Below, one piece after another: positions 15,907 through 23,520 of a stretch of 24,620 nt of DNA. Numbering within the stretch: position 1 is the stretch's first letter; each line of letters begins with the position of its first letter. The position numbers and the translations under genes are program-made. The notes under the pieces were generated by a model. It did not search any database. It saw only the letters and a list, made by a program, of their open reading frames with translations, and was not told the origin of the DNA. Where the stretch lies: NCBI GenBank assembly GCA_037444845.1, contig JBBILQ010000038.1:1-24620 (forward strand), read 5' to 3'. Origin of the DNA: JARYMI01 sp037444845 (GTDB taxonomy: Bacteria > Acidobacteriota > Aminicenantia > Aminicenantales > UBA8522).

Positions 15907-17435
15907 TCCCACTCGATTGTCGCCGGCGGTTTGGTCGTGATGTCGTAGACGACGCGGTTGACCCCCTCGACTTCGTTGATGATCCGCGTCGAAACTCGCG
16001 CCAGGAACTTGGGGTCGGCCGCGTACCAGTTGGCCGTCATCCCGTCCACGCTCTGGACGAGGCGAAGGCTGACAACCTGCTCATAGGTCCGCTGGTCTCC
16101 CATCACGCCAACCGACCTGACCGGCAGCAAGACAGCGAAGGCCTGCCAGAGCTTATGGTAAAGCCCGGCTCTCCGGACTTCATCTAAGAGAATCCGGTCC
16201 GCCTCCTGCACCATGGCGACGCGCTGCCGCGTCACCTCTCCGAGAATCCTGACAGCCAGGCCCGGGCCCGGGAATGGATGCTGGGCGATGAATTCCCGGT
16301 CCACGCCAAGCTCTTCAGCCACGGCCCGGACTTCATCCTTAAACAGCTCTTTAAGCGGCTCGATGAGCTGGAAACGCAAGCCTTTCGGCAGGCCGCCCAC
16401 GTTGTGATGCGACTTGATAGTCGCCGAGGGACCCCTGACCGGCGCGCTCTCGATGACATCAGGATAGATAGTCCCCTGGGCGAGAAACGTCACGCGGCCG
16501 ATCCGGCGCGCTTCTTCCTCGAAGATGTCGATGAACGTCCGGCCGATCGTTTTCCTTTTCCGTTCTGGTGAGTCAACTCCTCGGAGACGCTCGAGGAAAA
16601 GGCTGGAGGCCTCAACGCCAACGACGCGGAGCGAGAGCCTGCGCCGGAATTCGTTCATCAATTCCTCATACTGTCCCTTCCGCAGCAGCCCGTTGTCCAC
16701 GAACACGCAGGTCAGCCTCTTTCCGACGGCGCGCTCGACGAGGAGCGATGTCACCAGCGAATCGACGCCGCCGCTGAGGCCGCAGATGACCTTCTCTTTC
16801 CCGACGACCCGGCGTATCTCTGCTGTCTTGTTGGCCACGAACGATTTCATGCTCCAGCCAGGCTTCAGCCCGGCCTGGTCGAAGAGAAAATTGGCCAGGA
16901 TTTTCTGTCCCTGGCGCGTGTGGATGACTTCAGGGTGGAACTGGACGCCAAAAAACCTCGGCCCTTCCGCTTCGATGGCAGCAACCTTCGCGTTCATTGT
17001 TCTGGCCGTCAAGATGAAACCCGGCGGCAGTTTCTCGACCCTGTCTCCGTGGCTCATCCAGACCTGGCTGCGTTCTCTCGTCCGCTTGAAGAGGCCTCTT
17101 CGGTCCAGAATTCTCAGTTCCGCAAACCCGTACTCTCTCTTGGCCGAAGGAACGACTTTGCCGCCCAAAAGATGCGCCATGAGCTGAAGCCCGTAGCAGA
17201 TTCCCAGGACAGGGATCCCCAGGTTGAAGATGGCCGGGTCGGGAAGCGGCGCGCCGTCCTCGTAGACGCTCCGCGGGCCGCCGGAAAGGATGATCGCTCC
17301 GGGATTTTCTTTTTTTATCCGGACATACGGCGCGTCAAACGGAAAAATTTCCGAGTAAACGCCCATCTCCCGGACCTTTCGGGCGATGAGCTGGGTGTAC
17401 TGAGAGCCGAAATCAAGGACGAGAACCTTGTTCAC
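15903..17435 (-). CDS. guaA: GMP synthase (glutamine-hydrolysing)
   Basis: A 510-residue enzyme converting XMP, glutamine and ATP to GMP in purine biosynthesis. The class I glutamine amidotransferase comes first: GICYGLQLMAHLLGG with nucleophile Cys80, and FGVQFHPEVIHT with His167 and Glu169. The ATP-pyrophosphatase P-loop SGGVDS (221-226) and the C-terminal dimerisation domain ending PPATIEWE, the universal GuaA terminus, follow. The start is GTG at 17435, preceded by GGAAGG. A possible promoter lies so close (17442-17470) that the transcript may be almost leaderless. It is the first gene of the leftward set, overlapping dnaE by 4 bases. An unusual partnership of nucleotide supply and replication, consistent with growth-linked expression. 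Confidence 0.97.
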   Translation of the reverse strand: MNKVLVLDFGSQYTQLIARKVREMGVYSEIFPFDAPYVRIKKENPGAIILSGGPRSVYEDGAPLPDPAIFNLGIPVLGICYGLQLMAHLLGGKVVPSAKREYGFAELRILDRRGLFKRTRERSQVWMSHGDRVEKLPPGFILTARTMNAKVAAIEAEGPRFFGVQFHPEVIHTRQGQKILANFLFDQAGLKPGWSMKSFVANKTAEIRRVVGKEKVICGLSGGVDSLVTSLLVERAVGKRLTCVFVDNGLLRKGQYEELMNEFRRRLSLRVVGVEASSLFLERLRGVDSPERKRKTIGRTFIDIFEEEARRIGRVTFLAQGTIYPDVIESAPVRGPSATIKSHHNVGGLPKGLRFQLIEPLKELFKDEVRAVAEELGVDREFIAQHPFPGPGLAVRILGEVTRQRVAMVQEADRILLDEVRRAGLYHKLWQAFAVLLPVRSVGVMGDQRTYEQVVSLRLVQSVDGMTANWYAADPKFLARVSTRIINEVEGVNRVVYDITTKPPATIEWE

Positions 17436-17441
17436 CTTCCG

Positions 17442-17470
17442 ATTTTAACAAACCTCGTTTGAGGACACAA
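17442..17470 (-). promoter_or_regulatory. Putative guaA promoter, nearly leaderless
   Basis: On the minus strand: TTGTGT (17470-17465), 17 bp, TAAAAT (17447-17442). Only six bases lie between the -10 and the GTG start codon, so the transcript would begin at or next to the start codon. If so, the GGAAGG seen between them would not be transcribed in full. Confidence 0.45.
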
Positions 17471-17507
17471 CATCCGCGATCCGAATTCGCCAAAAAACCC
17501 AGCCAAT

Positions 17508-17536
17508 TTGACAGAGGGAAAAAACCTTCGTATTAT
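17508..17536 (+). promoter_or_regulatory. Strong sigma-70 promoter for the acyltransferase-like gene
   Basis: A perfect TTGACA (17508-17513), 17-bp spacer and TATTAT (17531-17536) form the best consensus promoter in this window. The predicted start near 17543 leaves a leader of about 75 bases before the ATG at 17619. Confidence 0.72.
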
Positions 17537-17560
17537 TCTCGCTAGAAACCAAGCGAGAAT
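17535..17560. promoter_or_regulatory. Operator-like 9-bp inverted repeat over -10/start site
   Basis: ATTCTCGCT (17535-17543) is perfectly complementary to AGCGAGAAT (17552-17560) with an 8-base centre. The left arm overlaps the -10 and predicted start, so it is not wholly transcribed. Binding of a dimeric repressor fits better than an RNA hairpin. A second small repeat, TTGGC/GCCAA at 17563-17577, follows directly. Confidence 0.5.
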
Positions 17561-17618
17561 GTTTGGCCGGAAGCCAAGACAACCAACCGAAAGCGACGGA
17601 CTTTTTCACCAGAATTAA

Positions 17619-18482
17619 ATGTTTAGCTTTTCATACAAAAATTTCGTGGCCATCCTGAAAGCATTTCCCCTTTGCCCCATGCCCAAGGCCATCGGGCTTG
17701 AAAATATCCCTCTCGGCGAGCCGGTGCTTTATGTTTATAACCATGTGACCCGGCGGGCTGAGCCTCTGTTTTTGGGGTTGGCTGCTCCGGTCACCCCGCC
17801 CATCCGATTTCTAGCTGAAATAACCCTTGTGGGAATGTATAACTTGCCGCGAACGCGCGGGGACATCATCGACTCTCTGTTTTCCGCGGCTTTCCAGCAA
17901 AAAGTCCGACGCAACCTCCTCAGTTGCTTTTTATTCAAAAAATTAATCGACTTATTAATCTGTTTTTTCACTGCCCAGATGCGCCGGTTCAACATCATCC
18001 CCGTCTACATCCACGATGCCCTTACGGAAAAAGACAGGATTGCCAAGCGACGAATCAACAGGCATGCGCTCGAAGAGTGCCTCTCCAGCCTCGAGCGAAA
18101 CATCCCGGTGGCCATCGCTCCAAGCGGCGGGAGCACCCACGAGGCGGCAGAAGACTTAACAACCCAGACCGTCGTCCCGATGCTGGCCAGCTTGCTCGCC
18201 CGGCGCGGAAAAACCGTCAAGATTGTCCCCTGCGTCGTGAAAGAAAGGCCGGAAGTCGGCAAAAAGACATACAAAAAATATGTCATCGACAGAATCCTCT
18301 TTTATCGCTTCCTGAGGCGGCTCTGGAGCAAGTTAGGAGCGAAGAGTTACCAGAGGCCCCTCCTCACAGTCGAGTTTTTCAAGCCGCTCGTCTTTTCCAT
18401 GCCCTATCCGACCAAAGAAGATAAGCTGCAATTCGTCAGCGAGCTCCAGAAGATAATCTACGCAGCCCTGGCCAGGGGTTAA
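17619..18482 (+). CDS. PlsC-like acyltransferase, divergent
   Basis: A 287-residue protein resembling 1-acyl-glycerol-3-phosphate acyltransferases. Residues 26-50 have the family layout: GLENIPLGEPVLYVYNHV then TRRAEPLFLG. IPVAIAPSGGSTHE (162-175) occupies the place of the substrate-binding FPEGTRS block. Hydrophobic stretches at about 50-75 and 98-120 suggest membrane association. The usual His-x4-Asp catalytic pair is not intact: His42 is present but position 47 is Ala, with Glu48 next to it, and the FPEG motif is replaced by APSGG. It may use Glu48, have another acyl acceptor, or be inactive. It has its own strong promoter with an operator-like repeat, divergent from guaA. Start chosen as the first ATG; the ribosome-binding site is weak. 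Confidence 0.55.
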   Translation: MFSFSYKNFVAILKAFPLCPMPKAIGLENIPLGEPVLYVYNHVTRRAEPLFLGLAAPVTPPIRFLAEITLVGMYNLPRTRGDIIDSLFSAAFQQKVRRNLLSCFLFKKLIDLLICFFTAQMRRFNIIPVYIHDALTEKDRIAKRRINRHALEECLSSLERNIPVAIAPSGGSTHEAAEDLTTQTVVPMLASLLARRGKTVKIVPCVVKERPEVGKKTYKKYVIDRILFYRFLRRLWSKLGAKSYQRPLLTVEFFKPLVFSMPYPTKEDKLQFVSELQKIIYAALARG

Positions 18483-18529
18483 AAATAAAAAAATATCGGT
18501 AATTACGTAAGCTGTCCCCGTTTCTGGTA

Positions 18530-18558
18530 TTGTCTCGGCCAAAGAAATCCGGTATAGT
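18530..18558 (+). promoter_or_regulatory. Putative apgM promoter, close to the start codon
   Basis: TTGTCT (18530-18535) and TATAGT (18553-18558) are spaced 17 bp. The -10 ends 8 bases before the ATG at 18567, predicting a leader of about two bases. A GGAG at 18559-18562 looks like a ribosome-binding site but would not be transcribed from this promoter. One of the two signals is therefore probably accidental. Confidence 0.4.
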
Positions 18559-18566
18559 GGAGAATC

Positions 18567-19769
18567 ATGGAATGGGAAGATCTGGCAAGAGAGCTGACTA
18601 TTCCGACAGCTTCTAAAATCATCCTCCTCGTCATCGACGGCCTGGGTGACCTGCCGGTCGACGGCCAGACCCCCCTCGAAAAAGCCAAAACTCCCAACCT
18701 TGACCGCCTAGCCAGGAAAGGCGTCTGCGGCCTGACCGATCCTGTCCTTCCCGGAATCACGCCCGGGAGCGGACCTTCTCATTTAGCTCTTTTCGGCTAT
18801 GACCCGCTCCGTCACCAGTTAGGCCGCGGCATCCTGGAAGCGTTGGGCTCCGGTGTTGAGGTCGGCCAGGATGACCTGGTGGCCCGGGGGAATTACGCCA
18901 CCCTGAAAAACGGCCTCGTTTCGGACCGGCGAGCCGGCCGGATACCGACAAGCGAGAACGAGATGCTGTGCCGCCAGGTGAACCAGGCTCTCAAGCCAAA
19001 CCCGGGCCTTTCGATCACTCTCTTTCCTGGCAAAGAACACAGGTTCGTCGTGAAGTTCAGCGGCCCAGGGCTTGAAGACGCGCTTTCCGATGCCGACCCG
19101 CAGAAGGATCAAAAGCCCCGCGCTTATGCTCAGCCTCTTGCTGCCGGCGCCGCCAAGACAGCAGAGGCAGTCAATGCCTTCCTCGACGAAGTGACCGAAA
19201 TCCTGAGCGGCCGGGAGACAGCCAATACGGTCCTCCTCAGGGGTTTTTCGAAATTCCCTTCCCTGCCGAGCATGTCAGAGCTTTACAAGCTCAAACCCGC
19301 TGCCTGCGCCAACTACCCGATGTACAAAGGCCTGGCCCGGCTCTTAGGCATGGATGTTCTGGACGTTGGGGCTGAGACGGCCGATCTTTTTGCTGCCATC
19401 GAGGCGCGTTACGGAGAGTACGATTTCTTTTACGTCCATTATAAAAAAACCGACGCGGCGGGCGAAGACGGAAACGCTCAAGCCAAAACGAGCGCTATCG
19501 AAGAGGTTGACGCCTTCATCCCGCGCCTCGAAGTCCTGGCACCCGATGTCCTGGCCGTCACGTCCGACCACTCCACCCCCTGCCTGCTCAAGTCTCACTC
19601 CTGGCATCCCAACCCTTTTCTTCTCGCGGCCAGTGCTGCCTTCCCCGACGACGCTGACAGGTTTTCCGAAAGAGCCTGCAGCAGGGGCTTTCTCGGCCGT
19701 TTCCCCTCCCTCCAGGCGATGCCGCTCATGCTCGCCCACGCGGGCAAACTGAAGAAATTCGGCGCTTGA
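18567..19769 (+). CDS. apgM: Archaeal-type 2,3-BPG-independent phosphoglycerate mutase
   Basis: A 400-residue alkaline-phosphatase-superfamily enzyme interconverting 3- and 2-phosphoglycerate in glycolysis and gluconeogenesis. It belongs to the aPGAM branch: VIDGLGD with metal ligand Asp24, the Ser block TPGSGPSHLALFGYDP (65-80), GRGILEALG, YVHYKKTD (289-296), TSDHSTPC (332-339) and HSWHPNP (344-350). Length is that of aPGAM (about 400), shorter than bacterial GpmI (about 510). Common in archaea and in scattered anaerobic or thermophilic bacteria. The start at 18567 has GGAG upstream; about 17 residues precede the conserved core, so a later start is conceivable but no better candidate is seen. 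It is separated from its neighbours by apparent promoters on both sides. Confidence 0.92.
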   Translation: MEWEDLARELTIPTASKIILLVIDGLGDLPVDGQTPLEKAKTPNLDRLARKGVCGLTDPVLPGITPGSGPSHLALFGYDPLRHQLGRGILEALGSGVEVGQDDLVARGNYATLKNGLVSDRRAGRIPTSENEMLCRQVNQALKPNPGLSITLFPGKEHRFVVKFSGPGLEDALSDADPQKDQKPRAYAQPLAAGAAKTAEAVNAFLDEVTEILSGRETANTVLLRGFSKFPSLPSMSELYKLKPAACANYPMYKGLARLLGMDVLDVGAETADLFAAIEARYGEYDFFYVHYKKTDAAGEDGNAQAKTSAIEEVDAFIPRLEVLAPDVLAVTSDHSTPCLLKSHSWHPNPFLLAASAAFPDDADRFSERACSRGFLGRFPSLQAMPLMLAHAGKLKKFGA

Positions 19770-19783
19770 GGCCGGGTTGAAAG

Positions 19784-19810
19784 TTGACCATTCTTTATTA
19801 AATTTATAAT
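19784..19810 (+). promoter_or_regulatory. Putative promoter for the amidase operon
   Basis: A perfect TATAAT at 19805-19810 lies in an AT-rich patch. TTGACC (19784-19789) is upstream with a short 15-bp spacing. The transcript would start around 19817, about 11 bases before the GTG at 19828. Confidence 0.5.
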
Positions 19811-19827
19811 ATAAGTAAGAAATTATT

Positions 19828-20997
19828 GTGGCCCGGTTTCACATTCGGCTGATTCTTCCGCTGGCGGCTTCCTCTTTCTTCTCCGTTCTTCTCCCCCTCG
19901 CCGCACCGGCCCTGGTCGAAATCACCAACCTCCGTTCTTACACTCACCCCACGCACACCCGAATCGTCGTCGACGTCGGGAACCTCAGGGAGTTCTCCTC
20001 GGCCGAGCTCAAGGAGCCAGACCGGATATACGTCGATATCTACCAGGCCCGCCTCAACCCCATCCTCCACGGCAAGACGTTCTATGAAAAGTGCGACTAC
20101 CTCAAGGAGATCAGGATCGCCCAGAAGAGCCCGACTACCGTCCGGGTCGTGGCCGAGCTCGACTTCGGCAAGGTCGAACGCTACCAGGTCTTCCCGCTTT
20201 TTGACCCCTTCCGCGTAGTCATCGATATCTTCCCCAGAGAGGCAGCGCCGGCCGCCAAATCACCGCAGCCGCCCCAGCCCACGCCTTCAGGCTACAGCAT
20301 GGCTCGCCAGCTCGGGCTAGGGATTCAAACGGTCGTCATCGACCCTGGCCACGGCGGGCAAGACCCGGGCTGCATCAGCCGCAGGGGAAGCCGGGAAAAG
20401 GACATCGTCCTCGATGTCGGGCTCGAACTCAAGAGCCTGTTGACCACCGGAAAGGGACTCGACGTCGTCATGACGAGGGAATCGGACATCTACATCCCTC
20501 TCGAAAACCGGACGGTCATCGCCAACCAGAAAAAGGCCGACCTGTTCATCTCCATCCATGCCAACGCCCACCGCAACCGGAAGCGCCAGGGCGTCGAAAC
20601 GTTCTTCCTCAATTTCAGCCCCGACCCCCAGGTCAACGAGATCGCGGCCCGGGAAAACGCCACCTCCGCCAAGACCATCGGTGAAATGAAAGATACGATC
20701 ATGAAGATCGTCCGGAACAGCAAGATTGTCGAATCTCGCGACCTGGCTGAAAAAATCCAGAAAAACCTGGTAAAATATATCTCCCAAAAGTACGGCCATG
20801 TCCAGGACCTGGGCGTCAAAGGCGGCCCTTTCTGGGTTCTCATCGGCGGCGAAATGCCCTCGGTGCTGGTGGAGATTTCCCACCTGAGCAACCCCCAGGA
20901 AGAGGAGAGGCTGCGCAGCCCGGCGTACAGGAAACAGGTCGCCCGGGGCATTTACGAAGGCATCCTTGAATACATACGTTCACTCGGTAAAGGATAA
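19828..20997 (+). CDS. N-acetylmuramoyl-L-alanine amidase (AMIN plus Amidase_3)
   Basis: A 389-residue exported cell-wall hydrolase of the AmiC type, cleaving the amide bond between N-acetylmuramic acid and the stem peptide. GTG start, then a signal peptide (basic MARFHIRL, hydrophobic to about residue 27, small-residue cleavage region APA). An AMIN targeting domain covers about 30-135 (THTRIVVDVGNL, FRVVIDIFP). A Pro-rich linker leads to the zinc amidase from about 165. Catalytic residues are visible: VVIDPGHGGQDPG with the first His, SREKDIVLDV with the Glu ligand, SIHANA with the second His, and VLVEISHLSNP with the catalytic Glu. The gene is preceded by TATAAT, and the DUF362 gene follows after 6 bases. 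Confidence 0.93.
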   Translation: MARFHIRLILPLAASSFFSVLLPLAAPALVEITNLRSYTHPTHTRIVVDVGNLREFSSAELKEPDRIYVDIYQARLNPILHGKTFYEKCDYLKEIRIAQKSPTTVRVVAELDFGKVERYQVFPLFDPFRVVIDIFPREAAPAAKSPQPPQPTPSGYSMARQLGLGIQTVVIDPGHGGQDPGCISRRGSREKDIVLDVGLELKSLLTTGKGLDVVMTRESDIYIPLENRTVIANQKKADLFISIHANAHRNRKRQGVETFFLNFSPDPQVNEIAARENATSAKTIGEMKDTIMKIVRNSKIVESRDLAEKIQKNLVKYISQKYGHVQDLGVKGGPFWVLIGGEMPSVLVEISHLSNPQEEERLRSPAYRKQVARGIYEGILEYIRSLGKG

Positions 20998-21003
20998 ACA
21001 GAC

Positions 21004-21891
21004 ATGAGAAGGCGAGATTTCCTAAAAAATATGATTGTGGGGGGCGCCCTCTTCCGGGTCAGCCCTTCGCTCCTCGCGCAGGCATCCGACACCCCTCACC
21101 TGGTCATGGCCCAGGGTGAATCGCCGGCGGCGATCACCAAGGAGGTCATGGCCGCGCTGGGAGGGATGAAGTCGTTCGTCGCAAGGGGAGACAGGGTCAT
21201 GATCAAGCCGAACATCAGCTGGGACAGGACACCTGAGCTCGCCGCGTGCACCAACCCTGAGGTGGTCAAGACTCTGGTCGAACTCTGCTTCGACGCTGGC
21301 GCCAAAGAGGTCACGGTCATGGATCATACAGTCAACCAAGCTCAGCGCTGCTACGCCCGCTCGGGGATTGCCGAGGCGGCCAAGGCCGCGGGCGCAAAGG
21401 TTCCGTTTGTCAACACGTTCCGCCTGAAGAAGATGGCCCTGGGCGGCCAATGGCTCAAGGAATGGGAAGTCTTCACGGATTTTGTCGAAGCGGACAAGCT
21501 CATCAACTTGCCCATCGCAAAGCACCACAGCCTCACGCGGCTGACCATGGGCATGAAGAACTGGCTGGGCGCCGTCGGCGGAAACCGGAATCAGCTCCAT
21601 CAACGTATCGACGAGGCCATGGTCGACCTGGCTGCTTTTTTCAAGCCCGAGCTCACCGTGCTCGACGCCTACCGCATCCTTGTCCGGAACGGCCCGCAGG
21701 GAGGAAGGCTGTCGGACGTCGAGCTTCAGAAAACTGTCGTCGCCGGCGTCGACCCGGTGGCCGTGGATGCGCTGGGAGCGACTTTTTTCGGGATAAACCC
21801 TCAGGAGCTTCCTTATCTCAAGATGGCCCGCAAGCGCGGGCTCGGGGAGAACAACCTGGAGAAAATCCGCGTTGAAAAAAGAACGGTCTAA
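21004..21891 (+). CDS. Tat-exported DUF362 protein
   Basis: A 295-residue protein of the DUF362 family, whose members are often encoded next to ferredoxins but have no firmly known function. The N-terminus is a twin-arginine signal (RRRDFLKN, then a hydrophobic stretch and a cleavage-like AQA near 26), suggesting a folded or cofactor-bearing exported protein. Family blocks follow: VMIKPNISWDRTPE, GAKEVTVMDH, KLINLPIAKHHSLTRLTMGM, then KNWLGAVGG, and a C-terminal AGVDPVAVDALG. No Cys-rich iron-sulfur motif is in this protein itself. AAAGGA precedes the ATG. The last 20 bases overlap the next gene, a multi-cluster iron-sulfur protein, which argues they act together in a membrane or periplasmic redox process. 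Confidence 0.87.
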   Translation: MRRRDFLKNMIVGGALFRVSPSLLAQASDTPHLVMAQGESPAAITKEVMAALGGMKSFVARGDRVMIKPNISWDRTPELAACTNPEVVKTLVELCFDAGAKEVTVMDHTVNQAQRCYARSGIAEAAKAAGAKVPFVNTFRLKKMALGGQWLKEWEVFTDFVEADKLINLPIAKHHSLTRLTMGMKNWLGAVGGNRNQLHQRIDEAMVDLAAFFKPELTVLDAYRILVRNGPQGGRLSDVELQKTVVAGVDPVAVDALGATFFGINPQELPYLKMARKRGLGENNLEKIRVEKRTV

Positions 21892-23482
21892 AAAATACCG
21901 GGCTCTTCAATTTCTCCGCATCCTCAGCCAAACGGTTTTCTTTGGGCTCTTTATTTATCTTCTCTTCGGCACGCGTTTCACAGGCGAGGACACCATCGGC
22001 CGGGTGGAAATCTTTTTCCATTTTGACCCTCTGCTAGCGCTTGCGACGACCCTGGCGTCGAGAACCTTCTTCACAGTCTTCGCTTTAGCCGGGATCACTG
22101 TGCTTGTGACGGCGGTGGCCGGCCGGTACGCCTGCGGCTGGGTCTGTCCGTTCGGCGCTCTCCATCAGTTTTTTTCTTATATTTTTAAAAAGGCCAGGCT
22201 CCTGAAGCCGCGGAAAGAGGAGAAAAAAGAGAAACGGCTTGCCTGGAAGTATTACCTGCTCATTTTTGTCCTCGTGGGCAGCCTATTTACGGTCGACCTC
22301 GTCGGAATCGTAGACCCTCTGTCTTTGCTCTATCGCTCGTTTGTCACCGCGGTTGTGCCCTGGTTGTCCCACGTTTTTTCCTCCGTCATCGGCCTTTTTT
22401 ACGTCCTTCGCCTGGGCTCGGCCGGCGATAGCTTATCCCAGTTCTTCAGCACCCTGTCCCTGAATCAGACCTTCCAGCAAGGGTTCCTGCTCAGCCTCAT
22501 CTTCTTAGGGCTCGTGTTTCTCAACCTGACAAGGGAGCGGTTCTGGTGCCGTTACCTGTGTCCTCTCGGCGCTCTCTTAGGGCTTTTTGCCCGCTGGAGC
22601 GTGGCCAAGGTCCGGGTTGACCGAGAAAAATGCATCGACTGCAACCTCTGCACGATCCACTGCGAAACCCAAGCCAGCCCTTACCCCAACGAGGAATGGC
22701 GAACCCACGAATGCGTCTACTGCTACACCTGCGCGGCCATCTGTCCGACCGCTGCGGTTTCGTTCCCTGTAGCGACCGGTCCAGAAAAGTTTGAAGTTGT
22801 TGATTTATCCCGGCGGAAGCTCATCCTGACGTCGGCTCTGGCTGCGGTTGCGGCGCCTTTTTTCAAGATTACGCCGGCCCGAACACGCGCCGCGGACAAG
22901 CTCATCCGGCCGCCCGGAGCGCTTCCCGAACCGCAGTTCCTCCAGAAGTGCGTCAAGTGCGGAGAATGCATGAAGGTGTGCCCGACAAATGCCCTTCAGC
23001 CTGCGCTGGGAGAAGCAGGCCCGGAGGGAATCTGGACGCCGGTCCTTGTCCCGCGCATCGGCTACTGCGAGTACTACTGCTCGCTCTGCACCCAGGTCTG
23101 TCCGACCGGCGCCATCAAAGAGCTCTCAATCGAGCAGAAGATCAAGGTGGTCATCGGGACAGCCTGGGTCAAAAAAGACCGCTGCATCCCTTATGTCCTT
23201 GGTTCCCCATGCATTGTTTGCGAGGAGCATTGCCCGACTTCGCCCAAAGCTATCAAGCTGGTCAAAACAGAAATCAGGCTTGCCGACGGGACGACCCAAA
23301 CGCCGCTGGCGCCGGTCATCAACCTCGACCTCTGCATCGGCTGCGGCACCTGCGAGACCAAGTGCCCGGTCGTCGACGACCCGGCCATCTACGTGACGAG
23401 CATCGGAGAGACGCGCTCGGAGAAAAACCGCCTCCTCCTCGAAATCCTCAGACCTCAAGCCTTGCCCGAAGAACCCCGCTGA
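21872..23482 (+). CDS. NapH/NapG-type membrane polyferredoxin fusion
   Basis: A 536-residue protein. Residues 1-240 are NapH/YccM-like: hydrophobic segments at about 12-32, 55-83, 126-150, 155-180 and 205-220, and two cytoplasmic-side Cys motifs CGWVCPFGALHQ (88-99) and CRYLCPLGALLG (226-237). Two 4Fe-4S motifs follow (CIDCNLCTIHC at 254-264, CVYCYTCAAICP at 281-292). Next is a twin-arginine-like hydrophobic segment (DLSRRKLILTSALAAVAAP, 311-329), then a NapG-like part with further Cys clusters: CVKCGECMKVCP (360-371), CSLCTQVCP (403-411), CIVCEEHCP (447-455) and CIGCGTCETKCP (488-499). It appears to be NapH and NapG joined, moving electrons from quinol or cytoplasm across the membrane. TTG start at 21872 inside the DUF362 gene; no better start seen. 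No nitrate reductase is nearby, so the acceptor is unknown. Confidence 0.87.
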   Translation: MKKERSKKYRALQFLRILSQTVFFGLFIYLLFGTRFTGEDTIGRVEIFFHFDPLLALATTLASRTFFTVFALAGITVLVTAVAGRYACGWVCPFGALHQFFSYIFKKARLLKPRKEEKKEKRLAWKYYLLIFVLVGSLFTVDLVGIVDPLSLLYRSFVTAVVPWLSHVFSSVIGLFYVLRLGSAGDSLSQFFSTLSLNQTFQQGFLLSLIFLGLVFLNLTRERFWCRYLCPLGALLGLFARWSVAKVRVDREKCIDCNLCTIHCETQASPYPNEEWRTHECVYCYTCAAICPTAAVSFPVATGPEKFEVVDLSRRKLILTSALAAVAAPFFKITPARTRAADKLIRPPGALPEPQFLQKCVKCGECMKVCPTNALQPALGEAGPEGIWTPVLVPRIGYCEYYCSLCTQVCPTGAIKELSIEQKIKVVIGTAWVKKDRCIPYVLGSPCIVCEEHCPTSPKAIKLVKTEIRLADGTTQTPLAPVINLDLCIGCGTCETKCPVVDDPAIYVTSIGETRSEKNRLLLEILRPQALPEEPR

Positions 23483-23520
23483 TAAATGCGTTAACACAGG
23501 AAGTTTCCGCCTCTTGGAAA

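Noticed and set aside
17561..17618. Riboswitch or terminator in the acyltransferase leader
   Set aside because: The small TTGGC/GCCAA and CCG/CGG pairings plus TTTTT at 17602-17606 are too weak for a terminator, and I could not match c-di-GMP, SAM or other cores.
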